This document shows, in pieces, positions 1 to 8,138 of a DNA stretch of 10,206 bases. Both the position numbers and the translations under genes were made by a program. Source of the DNA: Willaertia magna (Eukaryota; Heterolobosea; Eutetramitea; Acrasida; Naegleriidae); the NCBI GenBank assembly GCA_902984215.1, contig CADWAF010000724.1, positions 1 through 10,206 on the forward strand, given 5' to 3'. Every line of letters begins with the position of its first letter. Within the stretch, counting starts at the first letter, position 1. Under the pieces are notes generated by a model. That model made no database searches. It saw only the letters and a program-made list of their open reading frames with translations, and had not been told where the DNA came from.

Positions 1-3000
1 TAGAAACCTTCTTGGTCAACTAATAATTTTCCAGAAAATAAGTTAGATATAATTCCAAAAATACCTCCATTGTTGCTTTCATTTCCTCCTGGAACTTCTT
101 TAACTATTCTTTCCTTTGTTAATTCTGGTTCTCCCTTACATTCAATTCTTTCTAGAGGTCCTGTAACAACTAAGGAGAAAGATTGTGGTCCTTTTGGAAC
201 ATTAGTACCTAATACCACAACCCTAAATTCAGTTGCATTCTTAATATTTGAATCATGATCGTGAATTGTTACTTGTTCGACATTATTGACATAATCTCTA
301 CCACCATTACCATAAAGTTCTTGACCACTCTTTTCATTCTTAATAACTAAATCAAGATTGTTGACTAATTGAATCTTAGCTGATGGACTACCTGGATAAT
401 CAGTCCAAACAAGTGTTGCTTTCATAGTTTGATCTAAGTCTTTGAATGTATGATCTTTCTTACTTGGAACATCAACTGCTTTGAAACAATATTGTTTGTA
501 GTCATCTGTTGAAACCTTGTCTTCTTGGAAAACGTGTAAATTGAAATCTGTTTCTTCTGCAAAAGGAAGTACGTGTCTGACACGAACTAAACCAAATCCT
601 TGTGTGAAAGAAGGTGCCTTATTTAAATGTCTCCAAATACCATCTCCATTAGTTTCAACCATTCCTGTTAAAGTTTGACCAGAATTGACTAAAACTGCTT
701 TAAGTGTAGAACCAATTGGATCAATTCTATGTTCTGTAGATAATTTACCATTTGGATTGTAGCCTTGTTTGAAATATTGATGAATCATATTAGCGTAACC
801 TAAAACTAAAGGAGTAGAAAAACTAGTACCTTGATTAGCCATTGGAGTAGCACAATAACCATTTTGTTGTTCGCCATCCTTTGAAGAAGAGCTTGCTAAT
901 GATCTAGCAGAGAAAATAAGTTGACCAGGTGCAATCTTAAGAAAGCAACATTATTTGATGTGAAGTATTCAGGGTTGGATTGCATCTTGTTTAAGAAACT
1001 TCCAGAACAGCAAACCTTACTTAAAAAGATATTATTACAACATAACTTTTCTCCTTCAGTGTCTAATCTTGCACAAAAATCTTTTCTATGAGAAAAACAT
1101 GGAGTGGAAGGAGCACCAATAGCTCTACAAAACATTGGATTTTGGAAGAACATGTTACTCATTGAATCACTTGGATTACATAAATGAGAATCACCAAACT
1201 CGTGTCTTAAAACATCACCATATAAAGGATAACCTAATTGGAAGTTCTTTCTTGTCCATTGAGAACTACCAACTGTGATACAATTCTTACAAGTACCAGG
1301 AGCAGTAATAGTTTGAGTTCCTGATCTACCAGAATTACCAGCTGCAAATAATTGAACAGTGTCTGGATTTTCATAAGCCCACTCATCAACATCTTTTGAA
1401 GTAATTGTATAGGCCCCTTTTCTAGGTGATCCCCAACTGTGGGATGAAATCTTTGCCTTACATTTTCTGTGCATGAATGGGAAATATTCTTCACTTAAAT
1501 CATGAGGAATACTCAAACGATGAGTTGGCAAACCTACATCAAAGAAACATAATTTACTGTCCTTTTGAACACCATCAAATAAACCTTTCATTTGTTCTCC
1601 ATCTTCAAAATTATCAGATTGAATATTACCAACAGTAATTGCACTAACAAAAGTACCGTGACCGCGTACCATGTCACCATCGTCAGCATAAGTTCTGTAT
1701 GCAATGAATTTATCGTGAGAATTAAAATCTACCTTATTATAAGGGACTCTTTGTCCTTTTCTGAAGAATAAACAATTATTAGTATCAATACCAGTATCAC
1801 CAATAGCTATTGTTGAGTTTTTACCAGTAAATCCCTTTTCCCACATGTACATAACGTCAGGTAAACCAGGTTGACCAATTCTATCATGATTATCTAATTC
1901 AGTAGCCTTGTATGAAACATTCTTAACTTCCTTTGTAGGACCAAATTTAAAGAGAACCTTCTTATAAGCATCACTCAATGGATTAATGGCTGATAATAAT
2001 TGGAATGTTTCAGAATCTTCTAATGAGTATTCATTATCTGCGCTTAATAATTTGTTAGCTGCATCATCTGATTGACTAAATATTTTTCTTTGTTTCTTAA
2101 CTTTTCTTTTACTTTCACTTGGGAAAAGCAATTCCAATGGGAAATCGCCTTCTTCTTCATCTTCATCTTCCAAGAATGACATATCTCCATCGAATCCAAA
2201 CTTTTCTACTGGTTGGATATGACGAACTAAATGATGGTTACATAATGTCTTCAAAACCTTTTCAATTGAACTTAAAGGAAGTCCTGATAAAAAAATTCTA
2301 TCTTTCTTCTTTGTTTCAATGTCTAATCCTTTGATTTGATCCTTCCATTGTTTAACTAAATCTTTAATATCTATTTCGTTACTACTCAATAACAATATTT
2401 CAGTATTAATATTATTCTTATTTAACTTTCTTTTTCTAACAATTGATTTAATTAGGTCAGGAGAAATCTTATATAAAGGATCTACTAAGCCAACCCATAA
2501 AATTCTATCATCAGCTAATGTTTTAAGCCTTTTAATAGTGCTTCCAATTGATGGAACTGTAAATACAAAGGTATGGTGAGGATGATAATAAACTTCGGAA
2601 GTTGCGTTAAATAATTTCTTCAGTAAGTGTTGATAGTTAGTTGGAACAGGATCTTTAACGTGAACGTAGACTTGTTGAGGAAGTGAATATAATAATGAGC
2701 TAACGATGTCTGCGTCATCGCCAAGAGATTTACTTTCTAATTCTTTGATCTTGTGGAATATAGTTGGTTCATTAATAGTATCTACGAAATAATCTCCATT
2801 AAAAAGTATCTTACGTCCATGAACAAAACTATTTGCTAATTCATCAACTGTAAAAATAGGTCCTTCAGTTTTTCTTTCGGAAAGATCGAAATCGGCTGAA
2901 TCAAAATCTTCTTCTACTCTTTTTTCTCTAATTTGGCGCCAATTTCTTTTCAGTTTACTTGAAAGTTTTTTCAAAATAACATCTTGTCTATCTGCTAAAG

Positions 3001-3076
3001 AAGTACTGCCAGTAGAGCACAGTATGAAACAAGAAAAAAGTAACACCAATAGAACAGTTATTAGCGCTGCATTCAT
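1..3076 (-). CDS. Secreted Kp43-like subtilisin-family serine protease (S8), partial at C terminus, frame broken near 940
   Basis: The protein starts at the ATG at 3076 with a hydrophobic signal peptide (about residues 1-22), followed by a long propeptide region that ends in an acidic stretch (303-309) and a basic KRKVKKQRK cluster (323-331), a possible processing site. The catalytic domain has Asp427 in GDTGID, His473 in GHGTF and oxyanion Asn581 in AAGNSG. The nucleophile Ser is in GTSFSTP (codon 824-822) and is read only in a second frame, open from 935 to the left edge. After it comes the C-terminal beta domain typical of Kp43-like subtilases (LVWTDYPGS, LVNNLDLVI, NNVEQVTI). Between Asn581 and the break lies a Cys-rich insert (Cys at 633, 650, 660, 668, 679, 680, 689, 690). 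The first frame ends at a TAG at 896-898. With the break ignored the protein exceeds 1,020 residues and leaves the window without a stop. Family call is firm; whether the gene is functional is open. Likely lysosomal or secreted. Confidence 0.85.
936..943 (-). other. Frame break and loss of conserved SSRGP...KPD segment in the subtilase
   Basis: Reading the minus strand, the first frame gives NNVAF and then runs out of the family pattern to a stop at 896-898. The second frame begins IAPGQLIFSARS at 935. In Kp43-like subtilases the stretch between these two points normally reads like SFSSRGPT.DGR.KPD, which is absent here in all frames. The simplest explanation is a deletion of 3n+1 bases, about 40 if family spacing holds. 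It may be a real mutation or an assembly error. A canonical intron (GTAAG at 1020 to AAG at 936, 85 bases) does not join the two frames, since it would splice in phase 1 and give NCTWS instead of IAPGQ. Confidence 0.75.
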
Positions 3077-3230
3077 TATTATTTATTTTTTTTGTGGGAT
3101 GATGATTTTATGAAATTTAATGACATTTGACGCACTGGGAGTCGCCGGTTATAATCATTATTAAAATCAAAAATTAAAAATAATTATAATTATTATTGCC
3201 TTCCACAACCTTTTTTAAGTCCTTAAATTA
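3077..3230. other. Short intergenic gap between rhomboid 3' end and subtilase start
   Basis: These 154 bases must hold the 3' untranslated region of the rhomboid gene and the promoter of the subtilase gene, both on the minus strand. The part nearest the rhomboid is almost pure A/T and includes a perfect 16-base palindrome at 3179-3194 (AATAATTATAATTATT). Base composition alone could produce it. A small GC-rich island (GGGAGTCGCCGG, 3137-3148) stands out about 60 bases upstream of the subtilase ATG and could be a promoter element; I recognise no known motif in it. No exact AATAAA is seen for the rhomboid. Confidence 0.5.
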
Positions 3231-4679
3231 TTAACTCATAATATCCCTTGCAGTGTTGAACCAACTCTCTAATTCTTGCCAATCAGGGTTGATTATATAA
3301 CACCACGAGCACTCCCAATTTGCTCTAGAGAAATACAATCCTCCAAAAATAATGAAGAAACAAATTACAGTACTCACAGAAAGTACTCTTGTGACTAATA
3401 CACACTTTCTGTGTGTAAATAAATATCTAAATAGTTCAGTAGTTTTTCCGTATTTTCTTGGTGTTTCTTCTTCAACCTCTTCTTCGTTTGAGTATTGTCT
3501 TGAAAGAGAACTGTTGCCTTTCTCTAAGTCATCTTCCCTTAATAATTTCTTTCTGTTTCTTTCTATTGTCTCTATGTAAGGATTAGGGTCTCGCATACTA
3601 GGAATACAACCTAGAGTAGTAAAAAATCCAACAATTAAACCTCCAACGTGAGCAAAATTGTCAATCCAGGGAATTAATCCAACTAAAACTTGTGCAATAA
3701 CTTGTAATCCTATTAAGGTAAAATCTTTCTTTGGACTTGGCATATATTTCCAATTAATAATTAAATCAGCAAACATTGCCCCCAATATTCCAAATAATGC
3801 AGAAGAGGCACCAACAGTGATGATTCTGGGAAGAAAGAGGGCACTTAACAAATTTCCTCCAACAGCGCTTATGGAGTAAATGAATGCTGTAAAGGCAAAT
3901 CCCCAATGTCTTTCGAGAGGTAACATTACTGATAATTGCCACATTACGTTTAAACCTAAGTGAACAATACCTCCATGAAGAAAAACAGGTGTTATTAGAC
4001 GATAAACTTGCCAATTTGGTGCAATTATTAGTTGTCCTTGTTTTGCTCCAAAGGTTAGAAGTACTTCTTCTTTAGGTCCAATCAAAGGATTTATGACAAC
4101 ACTCTCAACTCCTCCTATAGAAATACACACCACGAACATTATTATTTGTACTACTGACATAACGAGAGTAAAATAAGGAAATTTTAAAAATTCTTTGTTT
4201 AAAGTTCTATTGACTAGGAAGGGGCTTTTGCTACTTTGTGAGAAATATTTCTTAATAAATGTAAAATTATGTTCTTCTTCTATATCATCTTCCCTTTCAA
4301 CAAGTTTGTGTTTTACTGGACTGTTTTTCAAATCTTCTTTCATTCTATGTATTTTTCTTTCCAAAGCATTCTTTTTTCTTCGTGAAGATTTATTTGAAGA
4401 TTTAGATGAGTTAGATCTTACGTTATAATTACTGTCAGCATCTCCCCCATCAATTATTCTAGATGATGATATTGAACGTTCTTCTTCCTGTAAGTAATTT
4501 GGGATTGCATTTGGATGATTTTCTGCAGAAGGGGATGTTGGAAACAGAGATGAGCTCTCAACTCGCTGATTAGTTAAAGATGAGGATTTCTGTATATTAG
4601 AGGAATCATTTTCTATCGAAAACTCTGGAGGCACTGGTGCTGGCCTCAACATTATAAAAGTATCTATTTCATTATCCAT
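3231..4679 (-). CDS. Rhomboid intramembrane serine protease (secretase type), 482 aa
   Basis: Rhomboids cleave membrane proteins within their transmembrane helices. The cytosolic N-terminal tail (about 1-165) is Ser/Asn-rich and probably disordered, with a basic patch at 98-111 (SSRRKKNALERKIH). The core follows: helix 1 at about 167-190; W223 and R227 in the L1 region; H235, H240 and N244, with the same 5- and 4-residue spacing as His145, His150 and Asn154 of bacterial GlpG; ERHWG at 256-260; catalytic Ser292 in GASSALFG; and catalytic His344 in NFAHVGG. The dyad and oxyanion residues are all present, so an active enzyme is predicted. After a charged linker (about 360-425) comes a seventh helix (about 432-450) and a short tail with CSWC (457-460). 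The order of helices (6+1) fits secretase-type rhomboids of secretory or plasma membranes. Start chosen as the first ATG of the open frame; no intron needed. Confidence 0.92.
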   Translation of the reverse strand: MDNEIDTFIMLRPAPVPPEFSIENDSSNIQKSSSLTNQRVESSSLFPTSPSAENHPNAIPNYLQEEERSISSSRIIDGGDADSNYNVRSNSSKSSNKSSRRKKNALERKIHRMKEDLKNSPVKHKLVEREDDIEEEHNFTFIKKYFSQSSKSPFLVNRTLNKEFLKFPYFTLVMSVVQIIMFVVCISIGGVESVVINPLIGPKEEVLLTFGAKQGQLIIAPNWQVYRLITPVFLHGGIVHLGLNVMWQLSVMLPLERHWGFAFTAFIYSISAVGGNLLSALFLPRIITVGASSALFGILGAMFADLIINWKYMPSPKKDFTLIGLQVIAQVLVGLIPWIDNFAHVGGLIVGFFTTLGCIPSMRDPNPYIETIERNRKKLLREDDLEKGNSSLSRQYSNEEEVEEETPRKYGKTTELFRYLFTHRKCVLVTRVLSVSTVICFFIIFGGLYFSRANWECSWCYIINPDWQELESWFNTARDIMS

Positions 4680-4786
4680 AGTGACTATCGTGCTTTTTTT
4701 TTGATATCTGTAACTGCCCTAATAATTTATTTGGATATTTCCTTAAATAGTTTATTGTAAAGAAAAACGTTAAGGATACTTACATT
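4680..4786 (-). terminator. PF20 3' untranslated region with two AATAAA signals; promoter of the rhomboid gene
   Basis: In this 107-base gap the minus strand reads AATAAA at 4756-4751 and again at 4731-4726, 31 and 56 bases past the PF20 stop codon. They are plausible polyadenylation signals. The remaining 46 bases, with a T-rich run at 4694-4702 on the plus strand, separate them from the rhomboid ATG and must include its promoter and leader. Use of AATAAA in this organism is assumed, not shown. Confidence 0.4.
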
Positions 4787-6622
4787 TTAATTATAGAGAC
4801 ACAATACTGAGTCCGAACCACCACTTATTAAGTATTTTCCTTCTATGTCAAATTTAACGGTTTCTGCACCTTCCTTATGCCCCCGCAGCTCCCCAAAAGT
4901 AGTTATAGTTATCTTATTTCCGTCTTCATCAATTCGTGTAGTTTGACCATCACCAGGGTATAACTTAACAGAACCATCTGAACAAGCTACAGCCAAAACC
5001 TTACCACTTGGATCAAAGCTGCATTTATTTGCAGAAACTTGGGTTTCATGACTAGCATTGAACTGAGCCCTTATCTTTTGAGTCTTTAAATCCCATAGAA
5101 TTACGTTTCCATCACAATCTGTAGAGGCTATTGTATCACCTTGTAAATTTATAGCCACACAATTACAAGAATTCTTGTGACCATAATATGTTTGAACGCA
5201 GAGACTTTTCGAATCTGCTCTCATATCCCAGTAAGAAATAGATTTATCTGCTGAAGCTGTTAATATTGTGTTTGTAAATGGTACACAAACAATACTATTT
5301 ACACTATCTTTGTGACCTCTAAATGTTGTGATACATTTTTCTGACCTTATATCGAAAAGTTTAGATGTTTGATCCATTGAACAACTGACTAAAAAGTCGC
5401 CTGAATAATGAAATTGGCATTCCCAAACAGGAAGTGTATGGTCTTCAAAAGTAAGAGAACAACAAGCATTTGCAAAATCCCACAATTTAACGGTGCTATC
5501 TCCTCCACAAGTTGCTAAGTGAGTTCCAAAAGGGTGAAAATCTATTCCAGAAACCCAATCAGTATGGCCTTCTCCACTCATAATGACTTTGGTTGTTGGA
5601 AGAGACCATGCCTTCCAAGTACTATCGTCTGAAACTGTTGCTACGATAGGTTTTTTAGGGTGAATTGCAACCCCAGATATTGACATTGTGTGCCCTTCAT
5701 AAACTTGGGACAAAGCAAAAGATTCTGCTGCAGTTCTGTTATATTTACGATCTTTATAAGGATTCTTCTTATCTAATGGTAAAACAGAGTCTTTCTTTTT
5801 AATTTTCTTAGTAGGTGTTTTTGTTCCAACATTTCTTTTAGTTTTTTCCGACTCATTAGTATTTTCAATAGATACACTCTGCTTATTATTTTCAAGTTCA
5901 TTAACTTTAGATAATAGTCTGTCACGTTCCAGGCATACTAAGGCTTTCTCCTTAAAAACTTTATCATATTTGTTGGTTAATTCTTCTACAAAAGGATCGT
6001 ATTTAGAACAATGTTTTTTTAATCTCTCTAATTCTTTTCGTAGTTGATCTTTTTGTTGCACCATTTGTAAGTGATTCATTTTGTGATGATCCTTAACTTT
6101 TTTCAATTTTTCATACCTCTGTGCAACCAAATCAGCATATTGTTTTTGTTGTTCAAGTTGGCTTTTAACCCTTAACAATTCTTCCTCTACCATTTGTAGT
6201 TGAGAATAAACATCAGGGACGGACTCTGTTATCTCAGTCAATTCTCCTCTTTGTTGTTTTTCATACCATTCATCTTGAAATACAGCCAAACTCTTTTCCA
6301 TTCCTTTTTTAACAAAAAAATTTCTAATGAAATCGTCAATAACCTCAGGTTGTTTTTGTAATTCTGGTCTTGGTGATCTTTTAACTTCATCTTTTTGTTT
6401 CCTTTTCTTTTGTTCTAATCCCTCAAATGAAATGTCACGATCTAGTTCATCTTCATCAATATCTGATCCATTCCAATTGGATAAATCTTTTTCTACATAG
6501 ATATTAGAGGAAGAGGCTCCACTTCTAAGTGGTTTCAATTTTCTATTCTTTGTTTCATCTTCCGATGTTGGCTTAGAGAAATCTTCTTTTCCTGACGTTT
6601 TAAAATCCCCTTTGATACTCAT
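4787..6622 (-). CDS. SPAG16: PF20/SPAG16-like WD40 protein of the flagellar central apparatus, 611 aa
   Basis: PF20 in Chlamydomonas and SPAG16 in animals bind the bridge between the two central microtubules of motile 9+2 axonemes and are needed for beating. This protein has the same layout and nearly the same length as Chlamydomonas PF20. A charged N terminus is followed by a LisH-like segment at about 93-121 (IDDFIRNFFVKKGMEKS), coiled coil at about 138-247, a basic linker (260-295) and seven WD40 repeats at 308-611. The repeats open with GH or DH pairs and close with WD-like motifs, for example VKLWD, SKLFD, ISYWD and VILWD, and the last blade ends the protein (VLCLYN). Single exon. It shares a 443-base divergent promoter region with the HMGB gene. 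Its presence shows the organism makes motile flagella. Orthology is judged from architecture and the N-terminal part; other WD40 proteins lack that combination. Confidence 0.9.
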   Translation of the reverse strand: MSIKGDFKTSGKEDFSKPTSEDETKNRKLKPLRSGASSSNIYVEKDLSNWNGSDIDEDELDRDISFEGLEQKKRKQKDEVKRSPRPELQKQPEVIDDFIRNFFVKKGMEKSLAVFQDEWYEKQQRGELTEITESVPDVYSQLQMVEEELLRVKSQLEQQKQYADLVAQRYEKLKKVKDHHKMNHLQMVQQKDQLRKELERLKKHCSKYDPFVEELTNKYDKVFKEKALVCLERDRLLSKVNELENNKQSVSIENTNESEKTKRNVGTKTPTKKIKKKDSVLPLDKKNPYKDRKYNRTAAESFALSQVYEGHTMSISGVAIHPKKPIVATVSDDSTWKAWSLPTTKVIMSGEGHTDWVSGIDFHPFGTHLATCGGDSTVKLWDFANACCSLTFEDHTLPVWECQFHYSGDFLVSCSMDQTSKLFDIRSEKCITTFRGHKDSVNSIVCVPFTNTILTASADKSISYWDMRADSKSLCVQTYYGHKNSCNCVAINLQGDTIASTDCDGNVILWDLKTQKIRAQFNASHETQVSANKCSFDPSGKVLAVACSDGSVKLYPGDGQTTRIDEDGNKITITTFGELRGHKEGAETVKFDIEGKYLISGGSDSVLCLYN

Positions 6623-7065
6623 TTTTTATTCGTAAAAACAATTATAACTTTTGGCGGCAGTTTAATTGTAGTGATAAAGAAGGTAGAGCAACCACTAACG
6701 AGGAATGAAAAAAGTATGTGTTTTAAACATGATCACTTTCCATTTGTTGTCAACTTTTCAATAGAAAACATTAAAAATAAACTGGTTTTGTATAGTTTTT
6801 GTTGAATCTTTTTTTGTCCAGATTCCTTCTTCTCACTTTTTGTTGAAGAAAACCAATCCCAGCCTATCATTTAACAACAGCCTGCTTCCCGCCTGAAAGT
6901 TGTAACCAATTCCCATCCAATTTATTGGTTTCCTCCATTTTATCGAATGGAATTGTCTAACGTTTTTAATACAAAAACTCATTTTTCGCATCAGGATAAA
7001 TTCTCAGCATTTTATCACTTTTATCAAACAAACAAAAACAATAAAATATATAACCCTAACCAACC
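6623..7065. promoter_or_regulatory. Divergent promoter region between PF20 and HMGB
   Basis: This 443-base stretch lies between two ATGs pointing away from each other and holds no convincing gene. The HMGB-proximal half carries a cluster of CCAAT-type boxes, listed separately. The PF20-proximal end has TTTTGGCGG at 6649-6657, 27 bases from the PF20 ATG, which resembles an E2F half site. A TATATAA string at 7047-7053 is only 12 bases before the HMGB ATG, so it is more likely AU-rich leader than a working TATA box. Two separate core promoters are assumed. Confidence 0.6.
6853..6928. promoter_or_regulatory. Cluster of four CCAAT-type boxes
   Basis: CCAAT occurs at 6853-6857, 6906-6910 and 6917-6921, and the inverted form ATTGG at 6924-6928. 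The last two form an inverted pair separated by two bases. Four copies in 76 bases, about 140-210 bases before the HMGB ATG, is the position where NF-Y (CBF) sites usually sit in eukaryotic promoters. Function is inferred from motif and position only. Confidence 0.45.
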
Positions 7066-7774
7066 ATGCCAAAGAAAGACGACGGTAAACCAAAGAGACC
7101 AGCTTCTGCTTATGTTCTCTGGTGTAATGGTAAGTAACCACTAAATGGCCATGGATTTGTTTATTTTTTGTATTATTTATTGTTTTTTATGTGGTATCTT
7201 TCATCACATAACAATAGCTAATAGAGACAGAGTAAAGAAGGAAATGGCAGAAGAAAGTGATGATGTAAAGGCAAAGGAAGTACAAAAAGAATTAGCAAAA
7301 CAATGGAAGGAAGTTGATGAAGATGAAAAGGAAAAATTCAAGAAGATTTATCAAAAGAATAAAGCAGAATATGAAAAGCAAATGGAAAATGCTGGTAGTG
7401 GTAGTGAAGATGAAGATAGTGGTGATAAGAAGAAGAGAAAGAGAAACACTAAAACAAAGAAGTCCAAGAAACCAAAAGATAAGGATGCACCAAAGAGACC
7501 ACTTTCTGCTTATCAAATCTTCCAAAAGGAAAAGAGACCTGAAGTAAAGGAACAAAACAAGAATATGGATGCAAAGGAAATCATGAAGGAATTAGCTAGA
7601 CTATGGAAAGAACTTGATGAAGATGAAAAGAAACCATTCCAAGAAAAGGCTGAACTAGCAAAAGCTCAACACAAGAAAGATGTAGAAGAATATGAAAAGA
7701 AGAAGAAGAACAAGGACGAAGATGAAGAAGAGGAAGAAGAAGAAGAAGGTTCTGGAGAAGAAAGCGACGAATAA
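7066..7774 (+). CDS. HMGB-type chromatin protein with two HMG boxes and acidic tail, 206 aa, two exons
   Basis: Exon 1 is 7066-7129, exon 2 is 7218-7774; the 88-base intron falls in phase 1 inside the first HMG box. Splicing joins PKRPASAYVLWCN to ANRDRVKKEM, which restores the box. Box A spans about residues 8-78 (W19, W51) and box B about 113-182 (PKRPLSAYQIFQKEKRPEV, W151). The linker (about 81-112) holds acidic SEDEDSGD followed by a Lys/Arg-rich stretch likely to be the nuclear signal, and the protein ends in a Glu/Asp tail (about 187-206). HMGB proteins bend DNA without strong sequence preference and act in chromatin opening, transcription and repair. The ATG at 7066 is chosen because it starts the box with no gap. 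An ATG at 7145 lies within the intron and is not the start. Confidence 0.93.
7130..7217 (+). other. Intron of the HMGB gene (88 bases, phase 1)
   Basis: The donor is GTAAGT at 7130-7135 and the acceptor is CAATAG ending at 7217. The intron is T-rich (TTTATTTTTTGTATTATTTA at about 7160) and has an in-frame TAA (7132-7134) just after the donor, so unspliced RNA would stop after 22 codons. The split codon G|CT gives Ala22. Confidence 0.92.
7678..7770 (+). repeat. Purine-rich low-complexity tract coding for the acidic HMGB tail
   Basis: The end of the HMGB coding region is dominated by GAA, GAT, AAG and AAC triplets, with a run of GAA/GAG at about 7727-7747. It encodes the K-rich then E-rich tail. 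Such triplet runs change length easily, so tail length may vary between strains. Confidence 0.6.
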
Positions 7775-8138
7775 GCTAATTAATTTTATTCTTACAATTT
7801 GTTTTTAAACCCCTAGAGTTTTTTACCTGTTAAACTCCCACCTGTAAAGTATCATTCATACAAAAACACTCGGGAAGTTAACAGTTTTGAGGATTAATAA
7901 TCCTTCAGTAATTTATATGTGTGTTAAAATAAAAAAATTATTTTTGTAATTTAACGGTACTATTTTTGTATTGCTCTAACAGTTAAACAAGGCGCCAACA
8001 AAAAAGAGATTATTCGACTTGTTAGCTAACCTGTACTACTAGACACTAGACAATCAACAAAGAATAGAGATTGAACAACAATTTCATGAATCACAATTGA
8101 TCCAAGTCTAAAAGTAAAAGGAGCGAAGCCAGTAAAAA
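7775..8138. promoter_or_regulatory. Intergenic region: HMGB 3' end and promoter of the four-helix membrane protein
   Basis: No gene is seen in these 364 bases. AATAAA at 7928-7933 is the first exact polyadenylation signal after the HMGB stop, about 154 bases downstream. GGCGCCAA at 7991-7998, an E2F-like palindromic core, is about 140 bases before the next ATG. Several Myb-type YAACNG strings occur (TAACAG at 7878-7883 and 7977-7982, TAACGG at 7952-7957). CTAGACA is repeated in tandem at 8039-8052. None has a demonstrated role. The leader just before the ATG is purine-rich. Confidence 0.45.

Noticed and set aside
936..1020. Possible 85-base intron (GTAAGG ... TTTCTTAAG) that might explain the frame change in the subtilase
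   Set aside because: The splice would be in phase 1 and yields the wrong frame (NCTWS). It would also remove the conserved-looking NPEYFTSNNVA part, and no SSRGP segment exists elsewhere to be joined.
3179..3194. Perfect 16-base AT palindrome as a protein-binding site or origin element
   Set aside because: The surroundings are nearly all A/T, where such palindromes arise often by chance; no second copy was seen near other genes.
4776..4783. Strong donor-like GTAAGTAT on the minus strand four bases after the PF20 stop
   Set aside because: The seventh WD40 blade is complete at the stop, and the gap to the next gene is only 107 bases with AATAAA signals. A chance match or a minor 3' untranslated intron is more likely than a missing exon.
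7047..7053. TATATAA as the TATA box of the HMGB gene
   Set aside because: It ends 12 bases before the ATG, too close for transcription to start in between with a normal leader; AU-rich leader sequence is the simpler reading.
6947..7144. 65-codon open frame from 6947 overlapping HMGB exon 1
   Set aside because: It is in a different frame from the HMGB exon, its product looks like no known protein, and it covers promoter and leader sequence.
7145..7217. ATG at 7145 opening a hydrophobic, signal-peptide-like N terminus in frame with the HMG protein
   Set aside because: The segment is T-rich intron sequence between a good donor and acceptor. Exon 1 from 7066 supplies the exact missing start of HMG box A.
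8039..8052. Tandem CTAGACA repeat in front of the four-helix protein gene
   Set aside because: Only two copies of seven bases; too short to claim as a repeat element or binding site.
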